From UBA2336 sp031395485 (GTDB lineage: Bacteria > Bacteroidota > Bacteroidia > Cytophagales > Cyclobacteriaceae), in the NCBI GenBank assembly GCA_031395485.1, contig JANNUS010000002.1, forward strand, positions 1 through 64,000: DNA of 64,000 nucleotides. The letters are read 5' to 3'. Position 1 is the stretch's first letter; each line of letters starts with the position of its first letter. Positions 44,003 through 53,622 of the stretch are shown one piece after another. Below the pieces are notes generated by a model, which was not told the DNA's origin, made no database searches, and saw only the letters and a list, made by a program, of their open reading frames with translations. The position numbers and the translations under genes are program-made.

Positions 44003-44009
44003 CAGGACA
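43985..44009. repeat. REP palindrome 3' of the RAYT gene
   Basis: TGTCCTGAGTTTGCAACTCAGGACA has 10-bp arms and lies 9 bp after the transposase stop. An inverted-orientation partner with almost the same sequence is at 44612-44636, upstream of the gene. The pair flanks the transposase in the manner of REP elements around RAYT genes. Confidence 0.75.
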
Positions 44010-44018
44010 CTCACAATC

Positions 44019-44576
44019 TCATTCCAAAAACTCAACTTCGAGTAACCCAACTTGTTTTCCTTCATAATAATCCTTCGCACTACTATACACGTATTCTTCT
44101 GCTTTTTCAACTATGCCCGCCTCAACAGGATTATTATGAATGTATTCCAGTTTTTGTCTCGTAAATCCTGAACTAAAAAGTTCTTTAGGCTGATTATCTT
44201 GTCGCCAAAACTGGTATGTACCATTACGACTATTTGCTGCACCTGCTTTTTTAAAGATCTCTAGCATCCATTCTTTTCGGCTTTCACCCAAATGTTCTAC
44301 AATGCTTTTGATAATCTCCTTTGATGTGAACTTCTTAAAATCTCTTAAGATATCACTGGTATCGTTTTGTTTTGCCGAAACAACCAAATGAACATGGTTA
44401 GTCATTAAACACCAACTATAAATTAACAGGCCACGCTCCTTCTGGCAGTGTCTTAGGCTTTCTATAAGTATGTCTTTGTATTCCTTCCTCGTAAATACAT
44501 CAACCCATTCTACTACAGCAAACGTTACAAAGTGAATACCTTCTTTGTTCCGGATTTTAAAACCACCTTCTGACAT
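44019..44576 (-). mobile_element. REP-associated tyrosine transposase (RAYT, Y1/HUH family)
   Basis: A 185-residue single-strand transposase. The HUH metal motif is NHVHLVV (about residues 60-66), preceded by LLIYSWCLMT. The nucleophilic Tyr region is RQKLEYIHNNPVEAGIV with Y about 149, the classic RAYT signature. It is intact from ATG 44576 to the stop at 44019. It is flanked by inverted REP palindromes 43985-44009 and 44612-44636. RAYTs cleave REP hairpins at their single-stranded guides and spread them through the genome. Confidence 0.92.
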
Positions 44577-44611
44577 ACTTCATACCGTTGTTTGTTAATT
44601 TAATGTAGGAA

Positions 44612-44636
44612 TATCCTGAGTTGCAAACTCAGGATA
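44612..44636. repeat. REP palindrome 5' of the RAYT gene
   Basis: TATCCTGAGTTGCAAACTCAGGATA, the reverse-orientation counterpart of the palindrome at 43985-44009 with the loop read from the other strand. It lies 35 bp upstream of the transposase start. Confidence 0.75.
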
Positions 44637-44686
44637 GCTTTTCATCTTTTTATATTTACCAAACTACGGATAGCTTGGGGTAAACA

Positions 44687-45094
44687 CTACCCTCTCATTG
44701 TATTATATTTTGAGATGTAGGAAGCACTCTCGACAAACAAAAGACATGTGATAACCAATAATGCAACTCCAATAATTTTATGATAGGACTTGATTGGTGC
44801 ATTTTCTGTTAAGGCTTTTTTTGTTCTTTCCCTATTATCAAAGATTCTAGAGTTGAGATAAAAATTGACTGCTATAATTAAAAAGAATCCGATGCCAGAG
44901 TAAATTGATTTTTGAAAATCTCTAAGGAAATAAGCCTGCATAAATGAGTAAAACATAATCGTCAGTAGTGATGTAATCACTGATAGAAGAATTATCGCAA
45001 CATTTTTTTGACCAAACATTGCTTTCTTTGGAACAAGACTGTATAGGCAAACGAAAATAAAATTGTATGCTTTCATACTATTGTCATTTACCAT
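44687..45094 (-). CDS. Small integral membrane protein, candidate immunity protein of the RHS protein
   Basis: A 135-residue protein from ATG 45094, or 129 residues from ATG 45076. It has about four hydrophobic segments (FIFVCLYSLV, VAIILLSVITSLLTIMFYSF, SIYSGIGFFLIIAVNFYL, IIGVALLVITCLLFV). The ATG 45094 overlaps the stop codon region of the 1568-aa RHS gene by 11 nt, so the two are translationally linked. Polymorphic-toxin operons usually place the immunity gene here, and the RHS tail is hydrophobic; a membrane immunity protein would fit. No family match is known to me, so the role is an inference. Confidence 0.6.
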   Translation of the reverse strand: MVNDNSMKAYNFIFVCLYSLVPKKAMFGQKNVAIILLSVITSLLTIMFYSFMQAYFLRDFQKSIYSGIGFFLIIAVNFYLNSRIFDNRERTKKALTENAPIKSYHKIIGVALLVITCLLFVESASYISKYNTMRG

Positions 45095-48000
45095 TATCCC
45101 TATATAAAGTGTAAATCCCATAGCTGACCCCAAGTCCTGCGACCACAACTAACCCTACTGGATTCAGTGCCATAAGTCCAACAACACCTAAAGTCATATT
45201 GACACCAAAGTCAATTTTATCATTGGTTGTTATCGCTTGACCAGATGTGTATTTGAAATATAATTGACCTGCCGTTAATGCAAGTCCAGCACCCCCTAAA
45301 ACTTTGCTAGTAACACTACTTGTATTGATAGCTGACTTTGTGAATTCTTTTAAAAGAGTACGGTATTGGCTTACCGGAACTGCAAAACCACTACCAACAA
45401 CCGTCATGGCAAGTCCAAGGGAATTAAAAGGCGTAGAAGTGGCCACAGATACCCAAACAGATCTCTTACCAATAACGCCAGCTTCACTACCTAAAGGCAA
45501 TTGGGTATCATCATCTTCCCAATATCCAAATTGTCCTGTAGTCGGATTATAAGCAAGCGGATCTTCTCCCGGGTGCGCCTTTTCGTACTCCTCTTTAGCC
45601 AGTAGTTGGTGTCCAAAATCTGTAAAGTGCGCTGGGCCTCCACCGCCACCTGTACCATTCAATGACCACGGTCCCATTATATTTTCCCAGAATGCATAGC
45701 GTCTTTGCAACCAGTCAGGGTAACCATCATGATTTTTATCGTATTCCACATGCGGGGGTTTATTCCCCTTCTCCTCACCACCACTATTTTGATTCAAACC
45801 CCATGGATCATTAAAAAGTACAGGGTTATTCCCGGCATACTGATACGTTGCCTGCTCACTAACCGAGAGTGGATCTACTTGTAAGAACCTGCCTATGGCC
45901 GGGTCGTACCCACGGAAGAACGTCTCATACCAACCGTTGTCTTTGTTCAGTTCACTGCCCGCATTGTACATGAAGCTGTTGGTGTTGTTGTCGCGTGTCC
46001 AACTCGTAGCTGTTTGGAGACCGAACGGGTAATACTCGTTGTACTGTAAAACGTTGCTTGGTGTATGTGTTACCGCTACATCATCAACATAAAACTCTAC
46101 CAGTGTTGGGCTCTCGTTACTGATGTATACATAGGCATAGCCTGCTTCTTTCACCGTAACTTCTTTACTCATGTAATCATGAGCAGCTTTCGGTGTTGCG
46201 CCTACCTGCTCACCACCATCAATTTGCTCCCAGGCCTCATCTAAAAAGTTAAAGTCTTTATCGAACAATAAAATATTCACAAACACTTTCGGGTGGCTCG
46301 TGCTTCCTCCGCCTCCACCAGAAGCAATTACACCAGCGTAATTGTTCAGTGAGTTATAGGCTTTCAATGCTTCGCCCGTGGAGGATGAGGTTACACCAAA
46401 AGCACTTGTAAGTGCAAGCCCAAACCCTGAAAGATTACTGCTTGTACTCTGCGGGTTGTAATATTTGGCGTACGCCTCAATCTTCACTTTATCGCCCGGG
46501 TATACTTTCACGCTCTTTGCAACACCTATTTGCGAATTATTGCCGCCTGTAAGTTTTTGTGAATAGCTGTACGTTGAACCGCTAAAATCGGTTTTATCCA
46601 TTAACTCGAAGTTAATACGGTTTGTGTAATTTTGAAAATTAGTATTCGTACTGCTTTCAAAATTAGTGGTAGAGGTTGTAGCTGCTGGCGGTGCCGAAGT
46701 AAACACTACCCGAGTGTTACCCTGGTGGTCGGCAATCGAATATTGGCGCTCAAGTGTTCCGCTCTTATTTACCACTCTTCCTTCGGGTGAACCAAAGAAA
46801 CTGAGGGTTCCATTCTCGTAAACAAATCCTCCTGCATAATCGGTTGTAGTGGTAACGCTGTCAGCTGTTACACTCATGCTCAGCTTACTACCGGAGGCAT
46901 CGTACGTGTAATTGATCGTTTTGGTACTGCCAAAGGAAATTTGCGTAGGCTTGCCTAAAAAACTGTACACGATATTGGTAATACCTTTGTTCTTGTCCTT
47001 TAATAAATTTCCATTAATATCGTACATGTACTCATCGGTCGTGTTGCTGCCATTCTTAAAACCTTTATCATCTGCACTGGCATCTTCCACTTTGCTAAGC
47101 TGATTGCCCGTTGTATGCGTATATGTAAGGTCGTCCATCAACTGCGGTGTGGATGTCTCTGTTGGAATGTTATTTACGATGGCGAAGCCTCTTTGATTTT
47201 GATGGCGGGTTAGTTTCAAAATATTACCGTTGTGATCGTATGCCATACTTTCGTTATGAACGCCCACTTCCTTATCCCATGCACTTGCACCTTTCACCTG
47301 CCAGGTGGCGGTGTCCAGTTTGTTGGTCTTATCGTAAGCAAACTTGTAACTCTTTTGCTCTGCACTCCCGGTGGCTGCGCCAATTCCTTTCCATTTTACA
47401 GCTGAAATGTTGCCATTATAAAGTGTTGAATTATTTAGGCCGCTTTCAGTATTCTGACGAAGCAACTCCATACCAAAATAATCACCTGTATCATCGTTGC
47501 TGGTGTTTCCATCGTTGGTTAATTGAGCATTATTAATTGATTTCAACTGTCCCCTGATCGTGTACCGGAAATCAACCGATTGTAAATAATTATCCGTGGT
47601 TGTTTCGTGAAGCTTTTTATCCACCAACTGGCCCAGTTCGTTGTAGGTGTACTTGGCAACAGTTTGAAGAGCACCACCGTTGTTGCTTTGCTTTATTTTC
47701 GCCACTCGCCCCTGCGTGTCATACTCATACTTACTCAAGACTGTTGTAATTCTTCCGCTCCCGGCATTGTGATACATTTTGGAAGCAGCAAGGGTACCAT
47801 CAAAAAGATACACTCCTGTGGAGAGGTTATCCACTGTTGCGGGATTCAAATGATTGTTACTACGCACCTGGATAGCCCTACCATACTCATCATAAAAAAT
47901 GTAGGAATAAAGCCAGTTTGTTGATCCCAGTATCAAGCGCTTGCTTCCTGTTGCCTTGCCACGCGTGCGGCCAACAGTATTATCATCTACACCATCTGTG

Positions 48001-49790
48001 CCTACTGTAAACTGATCGGTGTACGCATAATCATTACTTCCGTTATAATCAAAATCGTGCGTATCAAAATAATTCACACTTAGAATCTCCAGTGCACTAT
48101 TATTCTGATTGGTTTTAGGGAAGCTGGTATTGCTGTAGCCATGCAGTATCGTTGCCTTACTTTCATACCATGCGCTAACACCAAAAGTCAGGTTCGAAGA
48201 TTTATACAAACCATCAGCAATGGCCTGTACAGTGCTTCGCGTAGTATCGTTCGCATTCAGGTAAAGCCCGCTCATTACAACTCGGCCTTTATAATCATAT
48301 TTTACAAACAGCCACTTCTTTTGCGCACGGAGTAGTCCATCCTGCGTCAGCACCAGCCTGTTGAGGTCGTCATATATATAATACATCCACGCCTGTCCTG
48401 GTACTTTCTTTTCCATGACCCGGCCACGGTAATCATACACAAACTGGTAAACATAAACATCACGGATGTTATTGAAGGCGGACAGCGTCCAGCCATTGGC
48501 CGCAAGTTCCTTTACTCCCTTTGGGGAGATGATGTATCTTATCCTTCCAAAATCATCATAGACATAATAAGTCTCCAGGTAATTTACCATCACGCCACCA
48601 ATCGTTTCATCAAGTTGCTGTTTTTGCAATACTGTTTGCCCGGATGCATCGGTGTATGTAATAACATGATTGCCTTCAGCATCAATGGATTTAATTTTGA
48701 AAAGTGTGTTTACCGCCCAGTATGTGGTACTGCTTCCATCGCTGTTCAGCTTGCGTACTTCGTTGGCATCGTTGAAAAAATATTGAACCCGTTGATCATG
48801 ACCTTGATTAGGCTGAAATCCATCTCCCACATTTCCCTGTTTTAATATTCTTCCAACAGGAGATTTTTCGTATACAGAAGTTGCATACGGTTTAGCATCA
48901 TCGGCAATGTTATCAGAACTGTTATTATAAAATGCGGCCTGGCTTGTTTCATACTGATTTTGAAACTCTCCATCGCTTGTAGCCACGTAGGGCAAGTAGC
49001 TTTTTGATGCTCTGCCAAGGGGATCATACTCAACCGGTTGCACCATATCTTTACCGGAAGGTGTTGCTTTCATGGAAATCTGTTGAATGATGCGCATGAG
49101 GCCATCATAATGAGAAATGACTGTTCTTTTTTGATCAGCTTCTGTAAGCGCAATTAAATCCAGATCAGTCTTTACGTTTTTCACTCGCACGACTTCCGTA
49201 GTTGTACGGTTTGGGCTGAGCAGCGGGTAAACATTGGCCACTACCTGAACACGTGCACTCTCACAGCCACTCACAGGTTCATATGCAGCAACGTAATAAG
49301 AAGTAGTCACGGTAATTTCAGGAGTAGTAAATACCGCTCCACTTCCTAAAGCAGTTCCACCCGTTGCCGCAGCATACCAGCGGAAGCTATACGTTCCGTT
49401 ATAGGAGTCAGGCAATTCCGCTAACATCGTGGCTTTTCCTTTATGCCGTATAAAGCTTGCTGAAGTCAACGAAACAACAGGAGGTGCACAGGCAACCGTT
49501 ACCACACGAGTTGCAATTGTTGTGCTCCCATTCTTAAATGTAACGGTGTATGTTCCAGCTGTGTTCCATTTGATAAAACACTTTGCATTATAGTTGTTTA
49601 TAGTGGAGGGAGATTGTATTGTTCCACCACCACTAATTTCCCAGATGGGGTTGGTGATGATAGTCGTGCCTGTGTTAACCGTATACTCATACGTAGTGGT
49701 AATGGAAGGATTAACCATGCCATTAATTGCCTGCGCCAGTAAACCAGTGTTAACACCAAATAGTAAAAACAAAAAGAATATTTTTTTCAT
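45084..49790 (-). CDS. RHS/YD-repeat protein with variable C-terminal tail
   Basis: A 1568-residue secreted protein. It has a signal peptide (1-19, LLAQ), Ig/PKD-like repeats (about 25-190), a DUF6443-like start of the RHS shell (about 200-345), and many YD-type repeats (about 400-1150; YDYRGRVMEKKVPG, YDDLNRLVLTQDG, YEYDTQGRVAKIKQ). The RHS core motif FFRGYDPAIGRFLQVDPLS ... YQYAGNNPVLFNDPWG lies near 1290-1330. After DPWG, about 238 residues form a unique tail. The tail has an EF-hand-like DKNHDGYPDW loop, a Gly-rich linker and three hydrophobic segments (for example LGVVGLMALNPVGLVVVAGLGV). The tail would be the effector in polymorphic-toxin logic; its activity is unknown. Confidence 0.9.
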   Translation of the reverse strand: MKKIFFLFLLFGVNTGLLAQAINGMVNPSITTTYEYTVNTGTTIITNPIWEISGGGTIQSPSTINNYNAKCFIKWNTAGTYTVTFKNGSTTIATRVVTVACAPPVVSLTSASFIRHKGKATMLAELPDSYNGTYSFRWYAAATGGTALGSGAVFTTPEITVTTSYYVAAYEPVSGCESARVQVVANVYPLLSPNRTTTEVVRVKNVKTDLDLIALTEADQKRTVISHYDGLMRIIQQISMKATPSGKDMVQPVEYDPLGRASKSYLPYVATSDGEFQNQYETSQAAFYNNSSDNIADDAKPYATSVYEKSPVGRILKQGNVGDGFQPNQGHDQRVQYFFNDANEVRKLNSDGSSTTYWAVNTLFKIKSIDAEGNHVITYTDASGQTVLQKQQLDETIGGVMVNYLETYYVYDDFGRIRYIISPKGVKELAANGWTLSAFNNIRDVYVYQFVYDYRGRVMEKKVPGQAWMYYIYDDLNRLVLTQDGLLRAQKKWLFVKYDYKGRVVMSGLYLNANDTTRSTVQAIADGLYKSSNLTFGVSAWYESKATILHGYSNTSFPKTNQNNSALEILSVNYFDTHDFDYNGSNDYAYTDQFTVGTDGVDDNTVGRTRGKATGSKRLILGSTNWLYSYIFYDEYGRAIQVRSNNHLNPATVDNLSTGVYLFDGTLAASKMYHNAGSGRITTVLSKYEYDTQGRVAKIKQSNNGGALQTVAKYTYNELGQLVDKKLHETTTDNYLQSVDFRYTIRGQLKSINNAQLTNDGNTSNDDTGDYFGMELLRQNTESGLNNSTLYNGNISAVKWKGIGAATGSAEQKSYKFAYDKTNKLDTATWQVKGASAWDKEVGVHNESMAYDHNGNILKLTRHQNQRGFAIVNNIPTETSTPQLMDDLTYTHTTGNQLSKVEDASADDKGFKNGSNTTDEYMYDINGNLLKDKNKGITNIVYSFLGKPTQISFGSTKTINYTYDASGSKLSMSVTADSVTTTTDYAGGFVYENGTLSFFGSPEGRVVNKSGTLERQYSIADHQGNTRVVFTSAPPAATTSTTNFESSTNTNFQNYTNRINFELMDKTDFSGSTYSYSQKLTGGNNSQIGVAKSVKVYPGDKVKIEAYAKYYNPQSTSSNLSGFGLALTSAFGVTSSSTGEALKAYNSLNNYAGVIASGGGGGSTSHPKVFVNILLFDKDFNFLDEAWEQIDGGEQVGATPKAAHDYMSKEVTVKEAGYAYVYISNESPTLVEFYVDDVAVTHTPSNVLQYNEYYPFGLQTATSWTRDNNTNSFMYNAGSELNKDNGWYETFFRGYDPAIGRFLQVDPLSVSEQATYQYAGNNPVLFNDPWGLNQNSGGEEKGNKPPHVEYDKNHDGYPDWLQRRYAFWENIMGPWSLNGTGGGGGPAHFTDFGHQLLAKEEYEKAHPGEDPLAYNPTTGQFGYWEDDDTQLPLGSEAGVIGKRSVWVSVATSTPFNSLGLAMTVVGSGFAVPVSQYRTLLKEFTKSAINTSSVTSKVLGGAGLALTAGQLYFKYTSGQAITTNDKIDFGVNMTLGVVGLMALNPVGLVVVAGLGVSYGIYTLYRDNGK

Positions 49791-49808
49791 GAGATCAGGT
49801 AGGCTTTT

Positions 49809-50228
49809 CTATTTCAATTCATGCGAGTCAATGATAAAGCGTTGGAAGATTCCATCTGGGTTACCAGAGGTCATATCCAAGATGATGTACAATCCCTTAT
49901 CATCTCTTCCAAGAGTAATGATGCCGGATGTAGCGGAATCATCTTTAACATGACAGGTTAGCTTACCGGGTTGAGTAATGTTTTCCCAAACACCCTCGAT
50001 TGACTGAATGATAAAGGGGAGTGTATAGTCGCCTTGAACCATATCAATCTTCTGATCGTTAGATACAAAACTTACAGTGGCCAATAATGAATCACCTGAA
50101 TTGATGGCTATACTTACCGAAGAGTTCCACTGTATTGCCTGGGTTTGCGCAGACGCAATCGTACAGGTTGCTATCGCAACCACAATAAGAATCACGTGCT
50201 TTATGTTTTTGTTTATCTTAAAATTCAT
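49809..50228 (-). CDS. Small secreted protein of the RHS operon, function unknown
   Basis: A 139-residue protein from ATG 50228, chosen because a signal peptide (HVILIVVAIATCTIASAQ) follows. The mature part is beta-rich (VSIAINSGDSLLATVSFVSND) with no recognised motif. It starts 7 bp after the stop of the 1128-aa RHS partner and ends 18 bp before the 1568-aa RHS gene, so it is squarely inside the operon. A chaperone, adaptor or surface role is possible; nothing in the sequence decides this. Confidence 0.75.
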   Translation of the reverse strand: MNFKINKNIKHVILIVVAIATCTIASAQTQAIQWNSSVSIAINSGDSLLATVSFVSNDQKIDMVQGDYTLPFIIQSIEGVWENITQPGKLTCHVKDDSATSGIITLGRDDKGLYIILDMTSGNPDGIFQRFIIDSHELK

Positions 50229-50235
50229 GATGATA

Positions 50236-53200
50236 CTAATAGGTGTTGATGAGTGTAGTTTGCTTTTGTAGAATATTGCCATCCTTGTCCCTCACATATT
50301 TGGTACGCCCAAGTGTGTCAAACTCAACAAAGCTTGTGACATGACCGGAGGTAACTGAATTTGCACCAAACGGGAATGTGTATGTATAAGAAGTCAGCGA
50401 TGCTTGTGCCGGGTAAAAACTTACGTCATCTAAATAGCACGTTCCAGAAACCGGTGTCAGCTCGATTTTAAACGTCTGAAGCGAAGGATCAATTGGAATT
50501 TCCTTTTCAAAATATTCAAATGTATTGGCTGGGGTTGCTGGTGTGAATGTAAGGTTCTGGTTGTAATACGTAGTTGTTCCTGCTGTGTTCTTAATCTTTA
50601 CATTATACGTAATGGCAGCACCGGAGTGCTTGAACCAACCAGAAAGAATATAAGTATCTGCCCCTTTACTCAGTGGTCTACTAAGATTACTAAGAGATGT
50701 CGAGATAAAATAAATGCTCTTGGTTCCTGTTCTTCCAGTACCATAGGTTGGATTACCCGTTTCTGTAAATCCAACTAACGTTGAAGTTTCAAAGTCTGAA
50801 AAAGCAAACTGTGAATTTGTTGCCCCTGTTGCCGATACAACAGGAGCCGATGAATTATACCCGTAAACGGTTGAACCATAAACTCTTGCTTGTCCAATTG
50901 AACTGAGAGGTACATCGTATAGTCCGTAGCTGGATATGGTATTGCTGATCTCATAACGTGAGTCGGCATGGAACAATTCATCTGTCCAGGAAGATGTAAA
51001 TGCTGTCAGTAAAACGGGTGTTGCTGATTTCCATGAAAGTGTTGACTCAGGAAGAATTTTTCCAGCGATGTCAAAGTCGCTGAATTTAACAATTGATCCA
51101 CCTAATACCTTTTCGCTATCACCTGGCTTTGTAATAGTTTGATAGACCTCAATAGGCACCCCATTTCTTGCGGCTGCTTTAAAGGCATTGATAGCTTCTG
51201 TGGCTTCATCCCAATAAACAGTTGTGTTAGGGTAATCCTTCGGATATTTTACATACGTCTGGAAAATGGTGCCATCTGCCGTAGTGCTTCTGGTTCTCGA
51301 TAAAAATTTATGATTCGCACTCTCATAGTAGTAATTTGATGACTGGGTGATACTCCTTAAAGGGTTGGTCATATCATACGAAATCACCGTTTCTGAGGCA
51401 GGAACTCTCGCTACATCCGTCAGGAGAAAATACTTTCCAAACAAAAACATAGTTGCATCACTGTTAGGATATTTCTCAAAGTGTAAACCCCAAACATATT
51501 CAGGAGTTGAACCCGCCTTATAGATATTTTGATAGGTTGTTCTAATCTCGCTTACAAGGGTATCGCCTTCATTGAAGTCTCTCTTTCTTTTAGGTAATCC
51601 ACGTTCATGATCAAAGTTTGGATTTGGCGTAAACGGAAATCCATTGATTCCACCCGTGTACCATTGTATTGCAGGGCAAACCGATATTCTGGCATACTTA
51701 TTTTGGGTTGCAGTCCAGAATGTACCACTCGTACTTGTTCCAAATGTAGCGGGTAACTCAAATTCATGAATAGCATAACCAGCCCCGGGTCTTTTTACTT
51801 TAACCTGTTTGTATCCAACCGCGCTTCCCCCCGTAAAAACAGATGCAGAAATATCTTCTTCAAGACGTACAATAATTTTATCATGATTATACCACTCTAA
51901 ATCAACCATTAATGGAACTTGTTCGGTATTACTGAACGGATCTCGGTATTCCCATGTAAGCATAGCAAAGTTTGGTTTGCTGATTAACCTGCCATATGAC
52001 TTACCAGTAGCATCCGAGTAGGTAAAGTATTTCTCAATTTTGGTGTCCGAACGTGTACCATTATCATAATGCAAGGATTTAATTCGCAATCCTCCTCCTT
52101 TAAAATTCTGATTAGCCAACGTGTCGTAATATTCATTAGACTCATACTTGATGTCTACACTACCACCCCACGGATATATAATCGTTTTTAATGTTCCATA
52201 TTGAATGGCCAACGTATCCACCGATCGATTAGCACCAGCAAGTGTATACTGACCCACTCCCTCTGTATACCCAGGAAGCGGCTCGATACGGAATCTCTCC
52301 GCAGCGCTCTGACCGGGATACACATACAGCTTGGGCGCCAAATGGGTATTGTTCTTTGCATTATAGTAACCCCAATAGTCCTGATCCTTAGAATATTTAG
52401 AAGGCAAATACTCAAGTTGATACCTGAATACATAAGGAGGAATCGATTCGCCACCGCTTCCTGAACTTTCGCTCAACATGCTCAGGAAGGTTTTCGTGCT
52501 GGTTACGTTGTACGTAAAATTAAACTGCTTAACAAAATCAGCAGGCGCTGTGCCTCTCCTGTAGTCAAATACTTTAATGGTTGACACTCTTCCACTTGAC
52601 GTTATCAATTCAAGCGCCTTCTTTTGTGTGGTTGGTGTATCACGAACGTATATGTGATTTAAATACTTGTAGGTAGTGGTTCTGCTATCTGAGAACACAT
52701 CAACACGGTAATATGTCGTATTTGAATTTCTGATAATATAGGCTCTTACGGTGTCAACAGAAGTAACCTGTTCCGAACTATAGGCATAAATAAGTTCATC
52801 GCTTGTGGTTGACGTTACTTTAGATAATTTCCATTCTGTACTATAGCCCACTTCTTTATTGTCGTGATAACCTAGTTTTGAATACTGTTCATACCGTGTC
52901 TTCAAAAACTCTACAGTAGTTTCAGAAATTAATTTGGTGGTAAATCGAGATTCCCATACACTCTCGTTGAGCGTATACACAGTGCCGGTGTTTGTTGTAA
53001 TGGTAAAGCCTGTGATTTTTGGGTCAGCATCCGCAGGATTAAAGGTTGGAACAATTTTAATATCTTGATGTGGTATGAGCCTGATCACCGGGGTTGAGGT
53101 AGCGGAGTTATCAAAAACAAAACTGCCTGAATGGCTACCTACATTAAAATAAAAAATATCCGGCTCCGTGTCGTTATCATATCCGTAACCGTTTATCTGA

Positions 53201-53622
53201 TTATAATCGCTGCTCTCATCTGTACATACTGAAGGGTTGTCGGAAGTATTAGGCAATGACGCCACGTCAGAACTTAAATAAGTGCTTGTACTATATTTTT
53301 GATAGAACCAACCTCGTCTTCTATCATTTCCAATTCCCTTAAAATCATCCGGCAACCCTCTTACTTCTCGGCTCACGGAACCACCAGCGTTTAAGTCCCA
53401 TGAAACGCCAAACCGCCCACCACGTTCATTCAACTTGACGCCCCTAACACTGTATACCATACTAACGGGGTCACTGATATCACGGCTGCTTACATTCCAA
53501 ATCGGAACCTGAAAATTGCCAGTACCGGTATACATTTCAACCGGGATCTCTCCTTGGCTAAGTCCTTGAAATGAATACAATACTAACAACAAGGCCAAAA
53601 GGCTTGAATTCAATGCCTGCAT
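50236..53622 (-). CDS. Large secreted RHS-partner protein
   Basis: An 1128-residue protein with signal peptide (about 1-22, FQGLSQ). The N-terminus EIPVEMYTGTGNFQVPIW and VKLNERGGRFGVSWDLNAGG resemble the SpvB/RHS-shell entry strands, and the C-terminus ends in a YD-like repeat (FDTLGRTKYVRDKDGNILQK). Residues about 940-1090 look like a carbohydrate-binding jelly roll (GTKSIYFIS, YILSGWFKHSG, CYLDDVSFYP). Such pairs of a long YD-poor protein and an RHS protein are frequent in Bacteroidota. It is the first gene of the RHS operon. Confidence 0.8.
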   Translation of the reverse strand: MQALNSSLLALLLVLYSFQGLSQGEIPVEMYTGTGNFQVPIWNVSSRDISDPVSMVYSVRGVKLNERGGRFGVSWDLNAGGSVSREVRGLPDDFKGIGNDRRRGWFYQKYSTSTYLSSDVASLPNTSDNPSVCTDESSDYNQINGYGYDNDTEPDIFYFNVGSHSGSFVFDNSATSTPVIRLIPHQDIKIVPTFNPADADPKITGFTITTNTGTVYTLNESVWESRFTTKLISETTVEFLKTRYEQYSKLGYHDNKEVGYSTEWKLSKVTSTTSDELIYAYSSEQVTSVDTVRAYIIRNSNTTYYRVDVFSDSRTTTYKYLNHIYVRDTPTTQKKALELITSSGRVSTIKVFDYRRGTAPADFVKQFNFTYNVTSTKTFLSMLSESSGSGGESIPPYVFRYQLEYLPSKYSKDQDYWGYYNAKNNTHLAPKLYVYPGQSAAERFRIEPLPGYTEGVGQYTLAGANRSVDTLAIQYGTLKTIIYPWGGSVDIKYESNEYYDTLANQNFKGGGLRIKSLHYDNGTRSDTKIEKYFTYSDATGKSYGRLISKPNFAMLTWEYRDPFSNTEQVPLMVDLEWYNHDKIIVRLEEDISASVFTGGSAVGYKQVKVKRPGAGYAIHEFELPATFGTSTSGTFWTATQNKYARISVCPAIQWYTGGINGFPFTPNPNFDHERGLPKRKRDFNEGDTLVSEIRTTYQNIYKAGSTPEYVWGLHFEKYPNSDATMFLFGKYFLLTDVARVPASETVISYDMTNPLRSITQSSNYYYESANHKFLSRTRSTTADGTIFQTYVKYPKDYPNTTVYWDEATEAINAFKAAARNGVPIEVYQTITKPGDSEKVLGGSIVKFSDFDIAGKILPESTLSWKSATPVLLTAFTSSWTDELFHADSRYEISNTISSYGLYDVPLSSIGQARVYGSTVYGYNSSAPVVSATGATNSQFAFSDFETSTLVGFTETGNPTYGTGRTGTKSIYFISTSLSNLSRPLSKGADTYILSGWFKHSGAAITYNVKIKNTAGTTTYYNQNLTFTPATPANTFEYFEKEIPIDPSLQTFKIELTPVSGTCYLDDVSFYPAQASLTSYTYTFPFGANSVTSGHVTSFVEFDTLGRTKYVRDKDGNILQKQTTLINTY

